Positions 12,501 through 24,500 of a stretch of DNA of 64,000 bases are shown in pieces (positions within the stretch are counted from its first letter, which is position 1; each line of letters starts with the position of its first letter). The DNA is from Elephas maximus indicus (Eukaryota; Chordata; Mammalia; Proboscidea; Elephantidae). Below the pieces are notes generated by a model, which searched no databases, was not told where the DNA came from, and was given only the letters and a program-made list of their open reading frames with translations. A program made the position numbers and the translations under genes. The stretch lies in contig NC_064819.1 of the NCBI RefSeq assembly GCF_024166365.1, positions 151,038,293-151,102,292 of the forward strand. Reading direction: 5' to 3'.

Positions 12501-15500
12501 GTGATCTCCAAGAAAACTGTAATAAATTATGAGGAAACCACTTAAACAAATTATTGATGTAAGTTATGATTGCCCTGTAAAGCCAAAGAATAATGCCCCT
12601 TTTGGGGGCTATTGTGAAAAATGCATGTTTGAAAACCTCATTAGCAGATATCTAACTTCTTTTCTTTAGAAAGCAAGCAACTATGCAGAATACCAGCTGT
12701 TAATCACTGTCAAACTGTGTTTTGTAAAGTGCCACACATCTACCTACCTCTGAGACTGCAGCAACTAAATTTGCTGCCTTCAGACATTCAGGATTGTTGC
12801 AGGGTGCCAGAGAATGGTGGTATTAAGGAAGCAACTTTTCGTGTCCCCGTTTAGAAACAGGTGAGGGAAACATGCAGGTAAATACAGCTAGTTTTCATTT
12901 CATTCATGGACCTCTATTTTAGCTGTGATGAGAAGTCTCGGGCTGAGAGAAGTTTTCATTGGCAGTGATAGGATTAGAAGACAAGTTCCTTGATCTTTAG
13001 TTTTCAGATTATGAGTCTTTCAGACAAATGAAATAAGCAGTTTTTGGTAATCCAGGACAGAGATAAGTACTTACTGACATTGTTACACATATCAGTAATT
13101 TCCAATAATTTTATTTTTTCTCTTTTTGAACTCTTTATTTCCAAATGTTAACAATTTACCATGTATGTTTTATTATATTTTCTCTGTGTATGCATTTGTA
13201 TGTGTGTGTAATTTTTTTCTGAACAGCTTGAGAGTAAGTTGTAGACCAGATGCCCCTTTGTCCCTAAATTCTTCATTGCATGTTTCCTAACAACAGGGAC
13301 CTTTAATCACAATAAAATGATCAAAATCAAGACATCAGTGGTACTCAAATAGTACTATCACCTAATTTACTAACCATAGACAGATTTTGCCGTTGCCCCA
13401 CTAAGGTCCTTTATAGCAAAATAATTGTTTTTCCTCGACTGAGATCCAGTTCAGGATCGTACTTGAGGTTTAGCTGTCATGTCTCTAGTTCCTTTAATCT
13501 GGAACAGTTCTCCCATCTTCCTTCTTCTTTTATGTCTTTGATATTGCTGAAGAGCATAGACCATTTATTTTGTAGACTGTCTTTCTATATATGTTTATTC
13601 GATGTTTTTTTATGATTATATTCAGTTTTTTTGGAGGTCAGGGATACGACAGGAATGGTGTTGTATTCTCAGTGTGTTATATCATGAGGCATATGATACT
13701 TTTGTCCCACTACTGGTGATGTAACTTTGATCTCTTGATTAAAGTTGAGTCTGCTCTGTTTTTCCACTGTAAAGTTACCATTTTCATCTTTATAATTAAT
13801 AAGTATCTCATAGAGAGACACTTTGAAACTAGGTAAAGATAATGTTTCTTATCACACTTTCACTCACTAGTGTTATCCTCTGTTGATGAGTCTTTCCTGA
13901 AACAGTTATTTCTATGGTGGTTGCTGATCGGTACAGGCATACCTCAGAGATATTGGGAGTTTGGTTCCAGACCACTGCACCAAGGCAAGTCACATGAATT
14001 TTTTTTTAATTTCCCAGTGAGTATGAAAGATAGGTTTACACTATAGAGTAGTTTGTTAAGTGTGCAGTAGCATCGTGTCTAAAAAACAATGTACATACCT
14101 TAATTAAAAAATATGTTATTGCTAAAAAAGTGATAACCATCATCTGAGCCTTCGGTGGGTAGTAATCTTTTTTGCTGGTGGAGGGTCTTGTTGATGGCTG
14201 CTGACCAGAGTGGTGGTTGCTGAAAGTTGGGGTGGCCGTGGCAGTTTCTTAAGATAGCAATGAAATTTGCCACATTATTTAAATCTTCCTTTATGAAAGA
14301 TTTCTCTGTAGCACGTGATGCTGTTTGATAGCGTTTTACCCACAATAGAACTTCTTTGAAGATTAGCATCAGTCCTCTCAAAACCTGCCGCTGCTTTATC
14401 AACGATTTTTATGTAATATAAAACCTTTGTTGTCATTTGAACAATGTTCACAGCATCTTCACCAGTAGTAGGTTCCATCTCAAGAAACCACTTTCTTTGC
14501 TCATCCATAAGAAGCAACTCCTCATCCATTAGAATTTTTATCATGAGATTGTAACAATTCAGTCACATCTTCAGGCTCCACTTCTAATTGTAGTTCTCCT
14601 GCAGTTTCCACCACAGCTGCAGTTACTTCCTCCACTGAAGCCTTGAACCCCTCAAAGTCATCCATGAGGACTGGAATCAACTTCTTCCAGACTCCTGTTA
14701 ATGTTGATATTTTGACCACTTCTCATGAATCACAAACGTTCTCAATGGCATCTAGGATGGTGAATCCTATCCAGAACGTTTTCAATTTACTTTGTCCACA
14801 TCCATCAGGGGAATCACTAGCTATGGCAGCTCTAGCCTTATGAGATGTATTTTTCTTTTGTAAAGTTTTATTGTGCTTTAAGTGAAGGTTTACAGATCAA
14901 GTCAGTCTCTCATATAAAAATTTATACACACCTTGCTATATACCCCTAATTGCTCTCCCCCTAATGAGACAACACACTCCTTCCCTCCACTCTCTCTTTT
15001 TGTGTTTACTCGGCCAGCTTCTGACTCTCTCCACCCTCCCATCTCTCCTCCAGACAGGAGATGCCAGCATAGGCTCATGTGTCTTCTTGATCCAAGAAGC
15101 TCATTCTTCACCAGTATTGTTTTCTATCCCATTGTCCAGTCCAATCCCTGTCTGAAGTGTTGGCTTTGGGAATGGTTCCTGTCTTGGGCTAACAGAAGGT
15201 TTGGGGACCATGACCACTGGGGTCATTCTAGTCTTAGTCAGACCATTAAGTCTGGTATTTTTTCAAGAATTTGAGGTCTGTATCCCACTGCTCTCCCGCT
15301 CCCTCAGGGGTTCTCTGCTGTGTTCCCTGTCAGAGCAGTCGTGGGTTGTAGCCGGGCACCATCTAGCTCTTCTGGTCGCAGGCTGATGTAGTCTCTGCTT
15401 TATGTGGCCCTTTCTGTCTCTTGGGCTCATAATTACCTTGTGTCTTTGGTGTTCTTCATTCTCTTTTGGTCCAGGTGGGTTGAGACCAGTTGATGCATCT

Positions 15501-18500
15501 TAGATGGGTGCTTGCTAGCATTTAAGACCCCAGACACCACTCTCCAAAGTGGGATGCAGAATGTTATCTTAATAGATTTTATTATGCCAATTGACTTAGA
15601 TGTCCCCCGAAACCATGGTCCTCAAAGCCCTGTGCCTACTATGCTGGCCCTCTAAGTGTTCAGTGTATTCAGGAGACGTCATTGCCTTTGGTTTAGTCCA
15701 GTTGTGCTGACCTCTCCTGCACTGTGTTGTCTTTCCCTTCACCTAAAATAGTTCTTACCTACTATCTTAACTAGTGAAAACCCCTCTCCCTCCCTCCCTC
15801 CCTCCCCCCTCTCGTAACCATCAAAGAACATTTTCTTCTCTGTTTAAACTGTTTCTTGAGTTCTTATAATAGTGGTCTTATACAATATTTGTCCTTTTGC
15901 AACTGACCAATTTCACTGAGCATAACACCTCCAGATTCCTCCATGTTATGAAATGTTTCATGGAATCATCTTTGTTTATTGATGCATAGTATTGCGTTGT
16001 GTGAATATACCATAATTTATATTCCATATTCATTCATCTGTCACTGGGCACCTTGGTTGCTTCCATCTTTTTGCTATTGTCAGCAGTGCTGCAGTGAACA
16101 TGGGTATGCATGTAGCTGTTCGTGTAAAGGCTCTTATTTCTCTAGGATATATTCCAAGGAGTGAGACTGCTGGATCATATGGTAGTTCTATTTCTAACTT
16201 TTTAAGGAAGTGCTAAATGTATTTCCACAGTGGTTGTACAATTTTACATTCCCACCAGCAGTGTATAAGTGTTCCAGTCACTCCACAGCCTCTCCAACAT
16301 TTATTATTTTGTATTTTTTGGATTAATGCCAGCCTTGTTGGAGTGAGATGGAATCTCATTGTAGTTTTGATTTGCATTTCTCTAAGGCTAATGATTGTGA
16401 GCATTTCCTCATGTATCTGTTCACTGCCTGAATGTCTTCTTTAGTGAAGTGCCTGTTCATATCCTTTGCCCATTTTTTAATTGATTTGTCTTTTTGTAGT
16501 TGAGTTTTTGCAGTATCGTGTAGATTTTAGAGATCAGGCACTGATTGGAAATGTCATAGCTAAAACCTTTTCCCCAGTCTGTAGGTAATCTTTTTACTCT
16601 TTTGGTGAAGCCCTTGGATGAGCATAGGTGTTTGATTTTTAGGATCTCCTGGTTATCTAGTTTTTCTTCTGCATTGTTAATAATGTTTTGTATACTGTTT
16701 ATGCCATGTATTAGGGCTCCTAGAATTGTCCTTATTTTTTCTTCCATGATCTTTATCATTTTAGATTTTATATTTAGGTCTTTGATCTATTTTGGGTAAG
16801 TTTTTGTGCATAATGTGAGGTATGGGTCTTATTTCAATTTTTTACAGGTGGATATCCAGTTATGCCAGCACCATTTATTAAACAGACTGTCTTTTCCACA
16901 TTTGACTGACTTTGGGCCTTTGTCAAATATCAGCTGCTCATATGTGGATGGATTTATGTCTGGATTCTCAATTCTATTCCATTGGTCTATGTATCTCTTG
17001 TACCAGTACCAGCCTGTTTTGACTACTTTGATGGTATAATAGGTACTAAAATCCAGTAGAGTGAGGCCTCATGCTTTGTTCTTCTTTTTCAGTAATGCTT
17101 TACTTATCCGGGGCCTCTTTCCCTTCCATACAAAGTTGGTGATTTGTTTCTCCATCTCATTAAAAAATGTCGTTGGAATTTAGATTAGAATTGCACTGTA
17201 TCTATAGATGGCTTTTGGTAGAGTAGACATTTTTACAATGTTAAGTCTTCCTATCCTTGAGCAAGGTATGTTTTTCCACTTATGTAGGTCTCTTTTGGTT
17301 CCTTGCAGTAGTATCTTGCAATTTTTTTTTTTTTTTTTGTATAGGTCTTTTACATCTCTGGTAAAATTTATTCCTAAGTATTTTATCTTCGTGTGCGCTA
17401 CTATAAATAGTATTGATTCAGTAATTTCCTCTTCAGTGTTCTTTTTGTTGGTATAGAGGAATCCAACTGATTTTTGTACATTTATCTTGTATCCTGATAA
17501 TCTGCTGAACTCTTAGTTTCAGTAGTTTTCTTGAGGATTCTTTAGGGTTTTCTGTGTATAAGATAATGTCATCTGCAAATAGAGATACTTTTACTTCTTC
17601 CTTACCAATTTCGATGCCCTTTATTTCTTTATGTAGCCTATTTGCTCTGGCTAGGACCTCTAGCACAATGTTGAATAAGGGTGGTGATAAAGGGCATTTT
17701 TGTCTGGTTCCCAATCTCAATGGGAATGCTTTCAGACTCGATCCATTTAGGATGATGTTGGCTGTTGGCTTTGTATAAATGCCCTTTATTATGCTGAGGA
17801 ATTTTCCTTCTATTCCTATTTTGCCGAGAGTTTTTATCACGAATGGGTATTCCACTTTATCAAACGCCTTTTCTCCATCAATTGATAAAATCATGTGATT
17901 TTTGTCTTTTGTTTTACTTACATGATGGATTACATTAATTGTTTTTCTAATGTTGAACCCATTCCTGCATACCTGGTATGAATCCCACTTGGTCATGGTG
18001 AATTATTCTTTTTGATATGTTGTTGAATTTTATTGGCTAGAATTTTGTTGAGGATTTTTGCATCTAAGTTCATGAGGGATATAGGTTTGTAGTTTTCTTT
18101 TTTTGTGGTGTCTTTACCTGATTTTGGTATCAGGGATATGCTGGCTTCATAGAATGAGTTTGGGAGTATTCCTTCTTTTTCTGTGCTTTGAAATACCTTT
18201 AGTAGCAGTGGTGTTAACTCTTCTCTGAGTTTGGTAGAAGTCTGCGGTGAAGCCATCTGGGCCAGGACTTTCTTTTTGTTGGGAGTTTTTTGATTACCTT
18301 TTCAATCTCTTATTTTGTTATGGGTCTACTTAGTTGTTCTACCTCTGTTTGTATTAGTTTAGGTAGGTAGTGTTTCTAAGAATTCACCCATTTCTTCTAG
18401 GTTTTCAAATTTGTTAGAGTACAGTTTTTCATAGGAATCTGATATGATTCTTTTAATTTCAGTTGGGTCTGTTGTGATATCATGAATCTCATTTCTTATT

Positions 18501-21500
18501 TGGGTTATTTGCTTCATCCCCTGCTTTTCTTTTGTCAGTCTGGCCGGTGGTTTATCAATTTTGTTAATTTTTTTCAGAGAACGAGCTTTTGGTTTTGTTA
18601 ATTCTTTCAATTGTTTTTCTTTTTTCTATTTCATTTAATTCTGCTCTAATTTTTATTATTTGCTTTCTTCTAGAGCTTGAGGGTTTCTTTTGTTGCTCTC
18701 TTTCTATTTGTTCAAGTTGTAAGGATAATTTTTTGTCTTTGACGCTTTCTTCTTTTTGTATGTGTGCAGTTATGGATATGAATTGACCTCTGAGCACAGC
18801 TTTTTAATTTTTATTATTTGCTTTCTTCTAGAGCTTGAGGGTTTCTTTTGTTGCTCTCTTTCTATTTGTTCAAGTTGTAAGGATAATTTTTTGTCTTTGA
18901 CGCTTTCTTCTTTTTGTATGTGTGCAGTTATGGATATGAATTGACCTCTGAGCACAGCTTTAGCTGTGTCCCAAAGGCTCTAATAAAAGGTGTTTTCATT
19001 CTCAGTGGATTCTCTGAATTTCTTTATTCCATCCTTTATGTCTCCTATAACCCTGTCTTTTTTGTGCAGGGTATCGTTCAGTTTCCAAGTGTTGGATTTC
19101 TTTTCCCTGCTTCTTCTGCTATTTATTTCTACTTTTATGGCCTAATAGAGAAGATGCTTTGTAATATTTCTGTGTTTTGGATTCTGTTAAGGCTTGCTTT
19201 AAAGACCTAAAATGTCTATTCTAGAGAATGTTTCATGTGCGCTAGAAGAGAAAGTATACTTCGCTGCTCTGGGGTGGAGTTTTCTGTATATGTCTATAAG
19301 GTCAAGTTGGTTGAATGTGGCATTTAGATCTTCTGTGTCTTTATTGAGCTTTTTTCTAGATGTCCTGTGTGGTGTGTTGAATGAAATGTATTTCTTAGAT
19401 GGTGAGACTTAAAAGTCGAAATTACTTCTTGATCCATAGGCTGCAGAATGGATGTCGTGTTAGCAGGCCTGAAAACAATGTTAATTTCCTTGGACATCTC
19501 CATCAGGCTCTTGGGTGGCCAGGTGCATTGCCAATGAGCAGTAATGTTTTGAAAGGAATCTTTTTTTCTGAGCAGAAGGTCTCAACAGTGGGCTTAAAAT
19601 ATTCAGTAAACCATGTTGTAAACAGATACGCTGTCATCCTGGCTTTCTTGTTCCATTGACAGTACAGGCAGAGTAGACTTAGCATAATTCTTCAGGGCCC
19701 TAGGATTTTCAGAATGCTGAATGAGCATCGGCTTCCATTTAAAGTCACCAGCTGCGTTAGGCCATAACAAGAAAGTCAGCCTGTCCTTTGAAGCTTTGAA
19801 GCCAGGCGTTGACTTCTCTCTAGCTAAGAAAGTCCTAGGTGGCATCTTCTTCCAATAGAAGGCTGTTTCATCTGCATTGCAAATCTGTTGTTCAGTGTAG
19901 TCACCTTCATCGGTTCTCTTAGCTAGATCTTTTGGGTAACTTGCTGCAGCTTTTGCATCAGCTGTTGCTGCTCTACCTTTCGGTTTTATGTTATGGAGAG
20001 GGCTTCTTGCCTTAACTCTCATGAACCAACCTCTGCCAGCTTCAAACTTTTCTCCTGTAGCTGTCTCACCTCTGATCCTTCACGGAATTGAGGAGAGTTA
20101 GGGCCTTGCTCTGGATTAGGCTTTGGCTTAAAGGAATGTCATGGCTGGTTTGATCTATCCAGACCACTAAAACTTTCTCTGTCAGCAGTAAGGCTGTTTC
20201 ACTTTATCATTTGTGCATTCACTATAGTAGCCCTTTAATTTGCTTCAGGAACCTTTGCATTCACAACTTGGCTAACTGTTTGGCACAAGAGGCCTAGCTT
20301 TCGGGCCTATCTCAGCTTTTGACATACTTTTCTCACTGAGCTTAATCATTTGTAGCTTTTGATATAAAGTGAGAGACATGTGACTCTTCCTTTCACTTGA
20401 ACACTTAGAGGCCGTTGTAGGGTTATTAATTGGCCTAATTTCAATATTATCGTGTTTCAGGGAATAGGGAGGCCTGAGGAGAGGAAAAGAGCTGGGGGAA
20501 CGGCTGGTCAGTGGAGCAGTCAGAACACACACAACATTTATCGATGAAGTTTGCCATCTTGATTGGGTGCGGTTTGTGGTGCCCCAAAACAATTACAATA
20601 GTAACATTAAAGATCACTGATCACAGATCACCATAGCAGATATAATAATAATGAAAAAGTTTAAAATACTGTGAGGATTACCAAAATGTGACACAGAGAC
20701 ATGAAGTGAGCACGTGCTGTTGGAAAAATGGTGCTGATAGACTTGATTGGCACAGGGTTGCCACAGACCTTCAATTTGTAAAAAACGCAGTATCTGAGAA
20801 GTGCATTAAAGCAAAGTGCAATAAAATGAGATATGTCTGTAGTTTCCTAATTTCATCATTCCCTGTACATTTACTAATTGGCACTTTAAGGAACTTCCTC
20901 TTCTCTTCCAATTTCTTATTTGTTTATATGAGCATGGACACCTGAATTCTTTATATATAGGTTAATAACTTATTATTATCATTACTTAATTTGATCATCA
21001 GATTGTCCCAGATTTAGACAGTGGTATCTCCTTCTCCTGTGGGTTTTTTTTTGTTGTTTAAATTTTATCAATCTTAGAGCAGTTTCTTACCTTTTAATGT
21101 AGCAAATGTTCTAGGCTTATCTTGTACTTTCCCTATTTCAGCCCTGAAATAACATCTCTCCAAGGAACCCTTTTCGTTTTAGTGGAGAATCATGTTTAGA
21201 AACCAGAAACTAGGCACTAGATGTGAGCAATCCTACTGGGTATCATTGCTTCTAGACCTTCTCAGCACACAGATAGGAAATACATGTATGTGTATATGTA
21301 CACACTCATCTATATTTATACATGCATGTGTGTGTGTGTGTGTGTGCATACACAACAGTGAGTTATAAATTGGTTGATACCTACAATTCTGATCCAGCAG
21401 CACAGGATTCATTCTAGCCTCCCTTTTTCCATATTTGTTTCCCTCCTCCAGTAGTAACAAAGGTTCCCATTATTCTCAAGATATTTTATTTGTTCAATCC

Positions 21501-24500
21501 TAGAGTATATAATAAGTAGTTTTAGAATTTGTAACTTAAACTGAAGAAACAAACTTACCAATTTAAGTTCAGTATTCATATACTGTTCTTTATGTTTTCA
21601 GCTTTATGCACATAGTAAAAAATACTGTAGAGTACTCAGGTTAGTTCTGTCTCCATCATTGTAATCTTGTTATTCATTTGAAATAATGTCAGGTTTTTGG
21701 TGTTTGTACTCAATTTTGGGTTCTCCCCATTCTTGTTGATTTAACTTATAATTTCCAGTAAATTTTGCAATGTGAACTTATACTTGTAATTTCAAACAGA
21801 CATTAAATTAGAATTGCAAGGAAAAATAAAAGGGTGTGGGGAGGAATTAATGGGTGGCTACTTTATTTTGGTAAATAGGGTTTACATGGTCTAGTTGGTG
21901 AATTTTAATTATATGCTGGGCACTGTGTATAATACACACTGTATACGCTGTTTCACTTTACTTTTTCTTTTCGGTTAAATGTTTTACCTTAGTGATGGTT
22001 CCGTGTCAGTACAGATATACCTCATTCTTTTTAAGAGCTGCATGATATTCCATTATATGGATGTATCATATACACCAGTCTCTACTGATGGGCATGCAGG
22101 TTGTTTCCATTCTTCTGATACTGAAAAATAAAGAAGTGAGAATTATCTTTGTACATACATCTTTGGCACATGTATGATTACATCAGATCACTTGTAAATT
22201 GAAAGTCACATGCTTCATATGATGGTTATTTTTGTCTTCAAATTGACTTCCTTACTGGTTTTTACACCAGGCTCCCAAAGTCTTTTATACGAGTTAATTA
22301 TGCTTTACTTTGAAAATAAGAAATTTGTGTACAAGATTTAAATTTCTTAAGCACACGAGTAACTTTTGCTGTATTCTATTTCCATAGTGCCTTGGTAACC
22401 TAGCCAGATTTTATGCGTCCTAGTAGTTCTCATCAAATCAGGAGCTGGAAGAATGAGGCCTATTTTTGACCAAACACAGATCAGAAAGAATTGGTTTCAG
22501 CTGGTTGATAGGAAATTTAGGGGGGGTAGGCGGCAGTGGAATCTCTCTGCAATCAACATGGAGCTTCAGAATTTCTTCAGGTAACAAAAGGTTACACATG
22601 GATCCTGTATCAGTGACGGAAGTCAAACTAATTGTTTAAATAAGAAGCTTAGTGGGAAAGAAGACTAGATGTGAAAATAAATTTTATGTATGCTTTTCGA
22701 ATATACTAGGAGCCCTGGTGGCAGCGGTTAAAGCACTTGACTGCCAACTGGAAGATTGGCAGTTGGAACCCACCAGCCGCTCCACGGAGAAAGATGCAGC
22801 AGCCTGCTTCCGTAATGGTTTACAACCTTGGAAACCCTATGGGGCAGTTCTCCTCTGTCCTGTGGGTTCACTGTGAGTCCGAATTGACTCAGTGGCAGTG
22901 GGTCTGCTTTTTTGGTTTTGTTTATACATGCTCTTTCTCTTATCTAGCAATATTATTTATATAATTAAATTTAACATACTTAACAAAAAGTGCTCATTAA
23001 GGTGCTTGTCATTTGATTTCCAAGAAAATATCAGGTCAGAAAAATAGAAGAAAAAAATAACTTGGTTTTTGTGTATTCCTTTTATGGTATACTCAAGGTT
23101 ATGGTGTATTTAGAATTGATAATTTGTTTTTGTCTCCTTAATAGTAACAGAAAAGGACAGATGATTACTAGTATTTTCTGGAAGTTATGTAGCTCTTGTT
23201 ACTTTTTTTTTTTTTTTTTAATAACTTTAGTGAGTAAAGCTAAATATATGCTTTAAGAGCTATATTCTTAATAAATAAGCTTAATTAAACAGGGTCGAAT
23301 CTGATTAGCACTGAAACCATTTACACCTGTTTTAAAACTTTCTGCATGGTGAGATTCCCACTTATTCTTTCTTCTACCTCCTAAATACCTTGATTCTACT
23401 TTCTGATGTTTTTCTGTTAGCCTTAAAGTCTTTTTTTCTCTTTTACTGGTTCTTTTAGCATGCTTAGCTAATTTTAATAAAGCTAATTTTTGCAGCTTAT
23501 TTCAAAATATTTTACTTTCTATGATTATGTAATACTGCTGTAATACTTGAACTTTCTTAGTAGTTAGCATTCTAGTGTATCTTGGCTTCTCTAATATCTG
23601 CTTTAGAGAAGCCAGAAAAGGGTATCTAAACCTTCCTGACAGTGAAGAAATAGCTCCTAAGCATCCAACAAAAAGGATTTAACCAGAAGAGCCAAAGACC
23701 TTGAGGTTAATTCTGACATATTGTGCTTTATTGGATTTTATTTCTGTGAGGGGGGAGGGTGGTAAAATTGCATTGCCTGTAGACGGGGATTAAGGGAAAG
23801 GATAAATAACTACTACCTGTAGCCTTTAAAGGTTCCATTTGAGGAATCTTATGAGAGATAAATGGATATGGGAGGAGGTGGAGTGTGAGAACTGGGTACA
23901 GGCAAACAGGTACTCTTGGTAGCTCCTTATGGTGTCACCCTGAAGGTATACCAGGTATATAAATTAGCATTCTAGAAGGATATTAAAAGTGATAGTATAG
24001 TGAAAGCAGTGTCCCATACTTCACATAGTTTGTGAGATTGTACTATCATATGGGGCTTATTAATGATAACTATGGTAATCAGTGTTCCATTGTGTTTTCT
24101 AATACATCACCTTGTTAAGATGGTCATTGGGTTGGACCCCTGTGTTTCGCTTTTTACTTTAATCTTTATACTTTTGTCTTTAATATTTTTCTTCATTTTT
24201 AAGATTGAGAGAAAAATATTTTTTGAAAAAGTATCCTTTATACACTGTTGAAGATGTCAGGAAAGTATATAAAACTTCTTAGTTTATATTGAAACACAGG
24301 TAAAAAAAGAATGTCAAACATTTAAAGGGCCAGTCTTAAGGTACCTGGAGAACTCTGCTGTCTAGAATATCTCATAGAGTGATCTTTGTGTATTCTGTCC
24401 CTCTTCTGATACAGTTTGTAGTCCACCACCAGACTGTGCTCATTACTTTTCAGCATATTTACCGTTGCGGCATGGAGGGTGTAGGACTTAGCAACAGAAG

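Larger units (their letters stand above)
14858..19382 (-). mobile_element. L1 LINE, 5' truncated, inserted into Tigger1
   Basis: About 4.5 kb in reverse orientation. The 3' end is at low coordinates (polyadenylation-type 'taaagttttatt', i.e. AATAAA-like in sense), followed by the 3' UTR to about 16200 with a CCCT-rich run at 15785-15810. ORF2 then runs backwards to about 19380. The element is flanked by near-identical copies of 'ga(g/a)atgtattt..ctt' at 14842-14857 and 19383-19396. Tigger1 sequence continues across these flanks, so this is a target-site duplication. The 3' UTR is the same family as 62440-63077. Confidence 0.9.
14132..20415 (-). pseudogene. Tigger1 transposase remnant (disrupted)
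   Basis: Reading on the minus strand from 20415, fragments of the pogo-family transposase follow in order: [20 protein letters not shown] (DNA-binding N terminus), the stretch around [15 protein letters not shown], then [11 protein letters not shown] and the [16 protein letters not shown] region. After the L1 insert come [31 protein letters not shown] and [20 protein letters not shown]. The consensus start ATG is ACG here (20413-20415), several frameshifts split the frame, the L1 cuts it, and the consensus stop after SDDG is lost. It is a dead gene for cut-and-paste transposition. Confidence 0.88.
13934..20839 (-). mobile_element. Tigger1 DNA transposon, complete ends, split by an L1
   Basis: The left end starts 'caggcatacctcagagatat' and the right end closes 'aatgagatatgtctg', imperfect inverted repeats of the pogo/Tigger type. 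Both ends are flanked by TA (13932-13933 and 20840-20841), the target duplication of the Tc1/mariner superfamily. Internal sequence follows Tigger1 throughout. The element is interrupted at 14858-19382 by a reverse-oriented L1. Without that insert it is about 2.4 kb, the usual Tigger1 size. Confidence 0.93.

Noticed and set aside
14933-15386. Overlapping open frames rich in Leu, Ser and Pro
   Set aside because: They fall in the L1 3' UTR, and the same region recurs in reverse at 62440-63077 with its own unrelated open frames.
17433-17996. 187-residue open frame with a reverse transcriptase motif as a possible host gene
   Set aside because: It is the catalytic part of L1 ORF2 within a 5'-truncated, frame-broken L1 with a target-site duplication.
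19603-20022. 139-residue open frame with transposase similarity as a domesticated gene
   Set aside because: It is a fragment of the Tigger1 transposase: start codon mutated, frame broken on both sides and interrupted by an L1.
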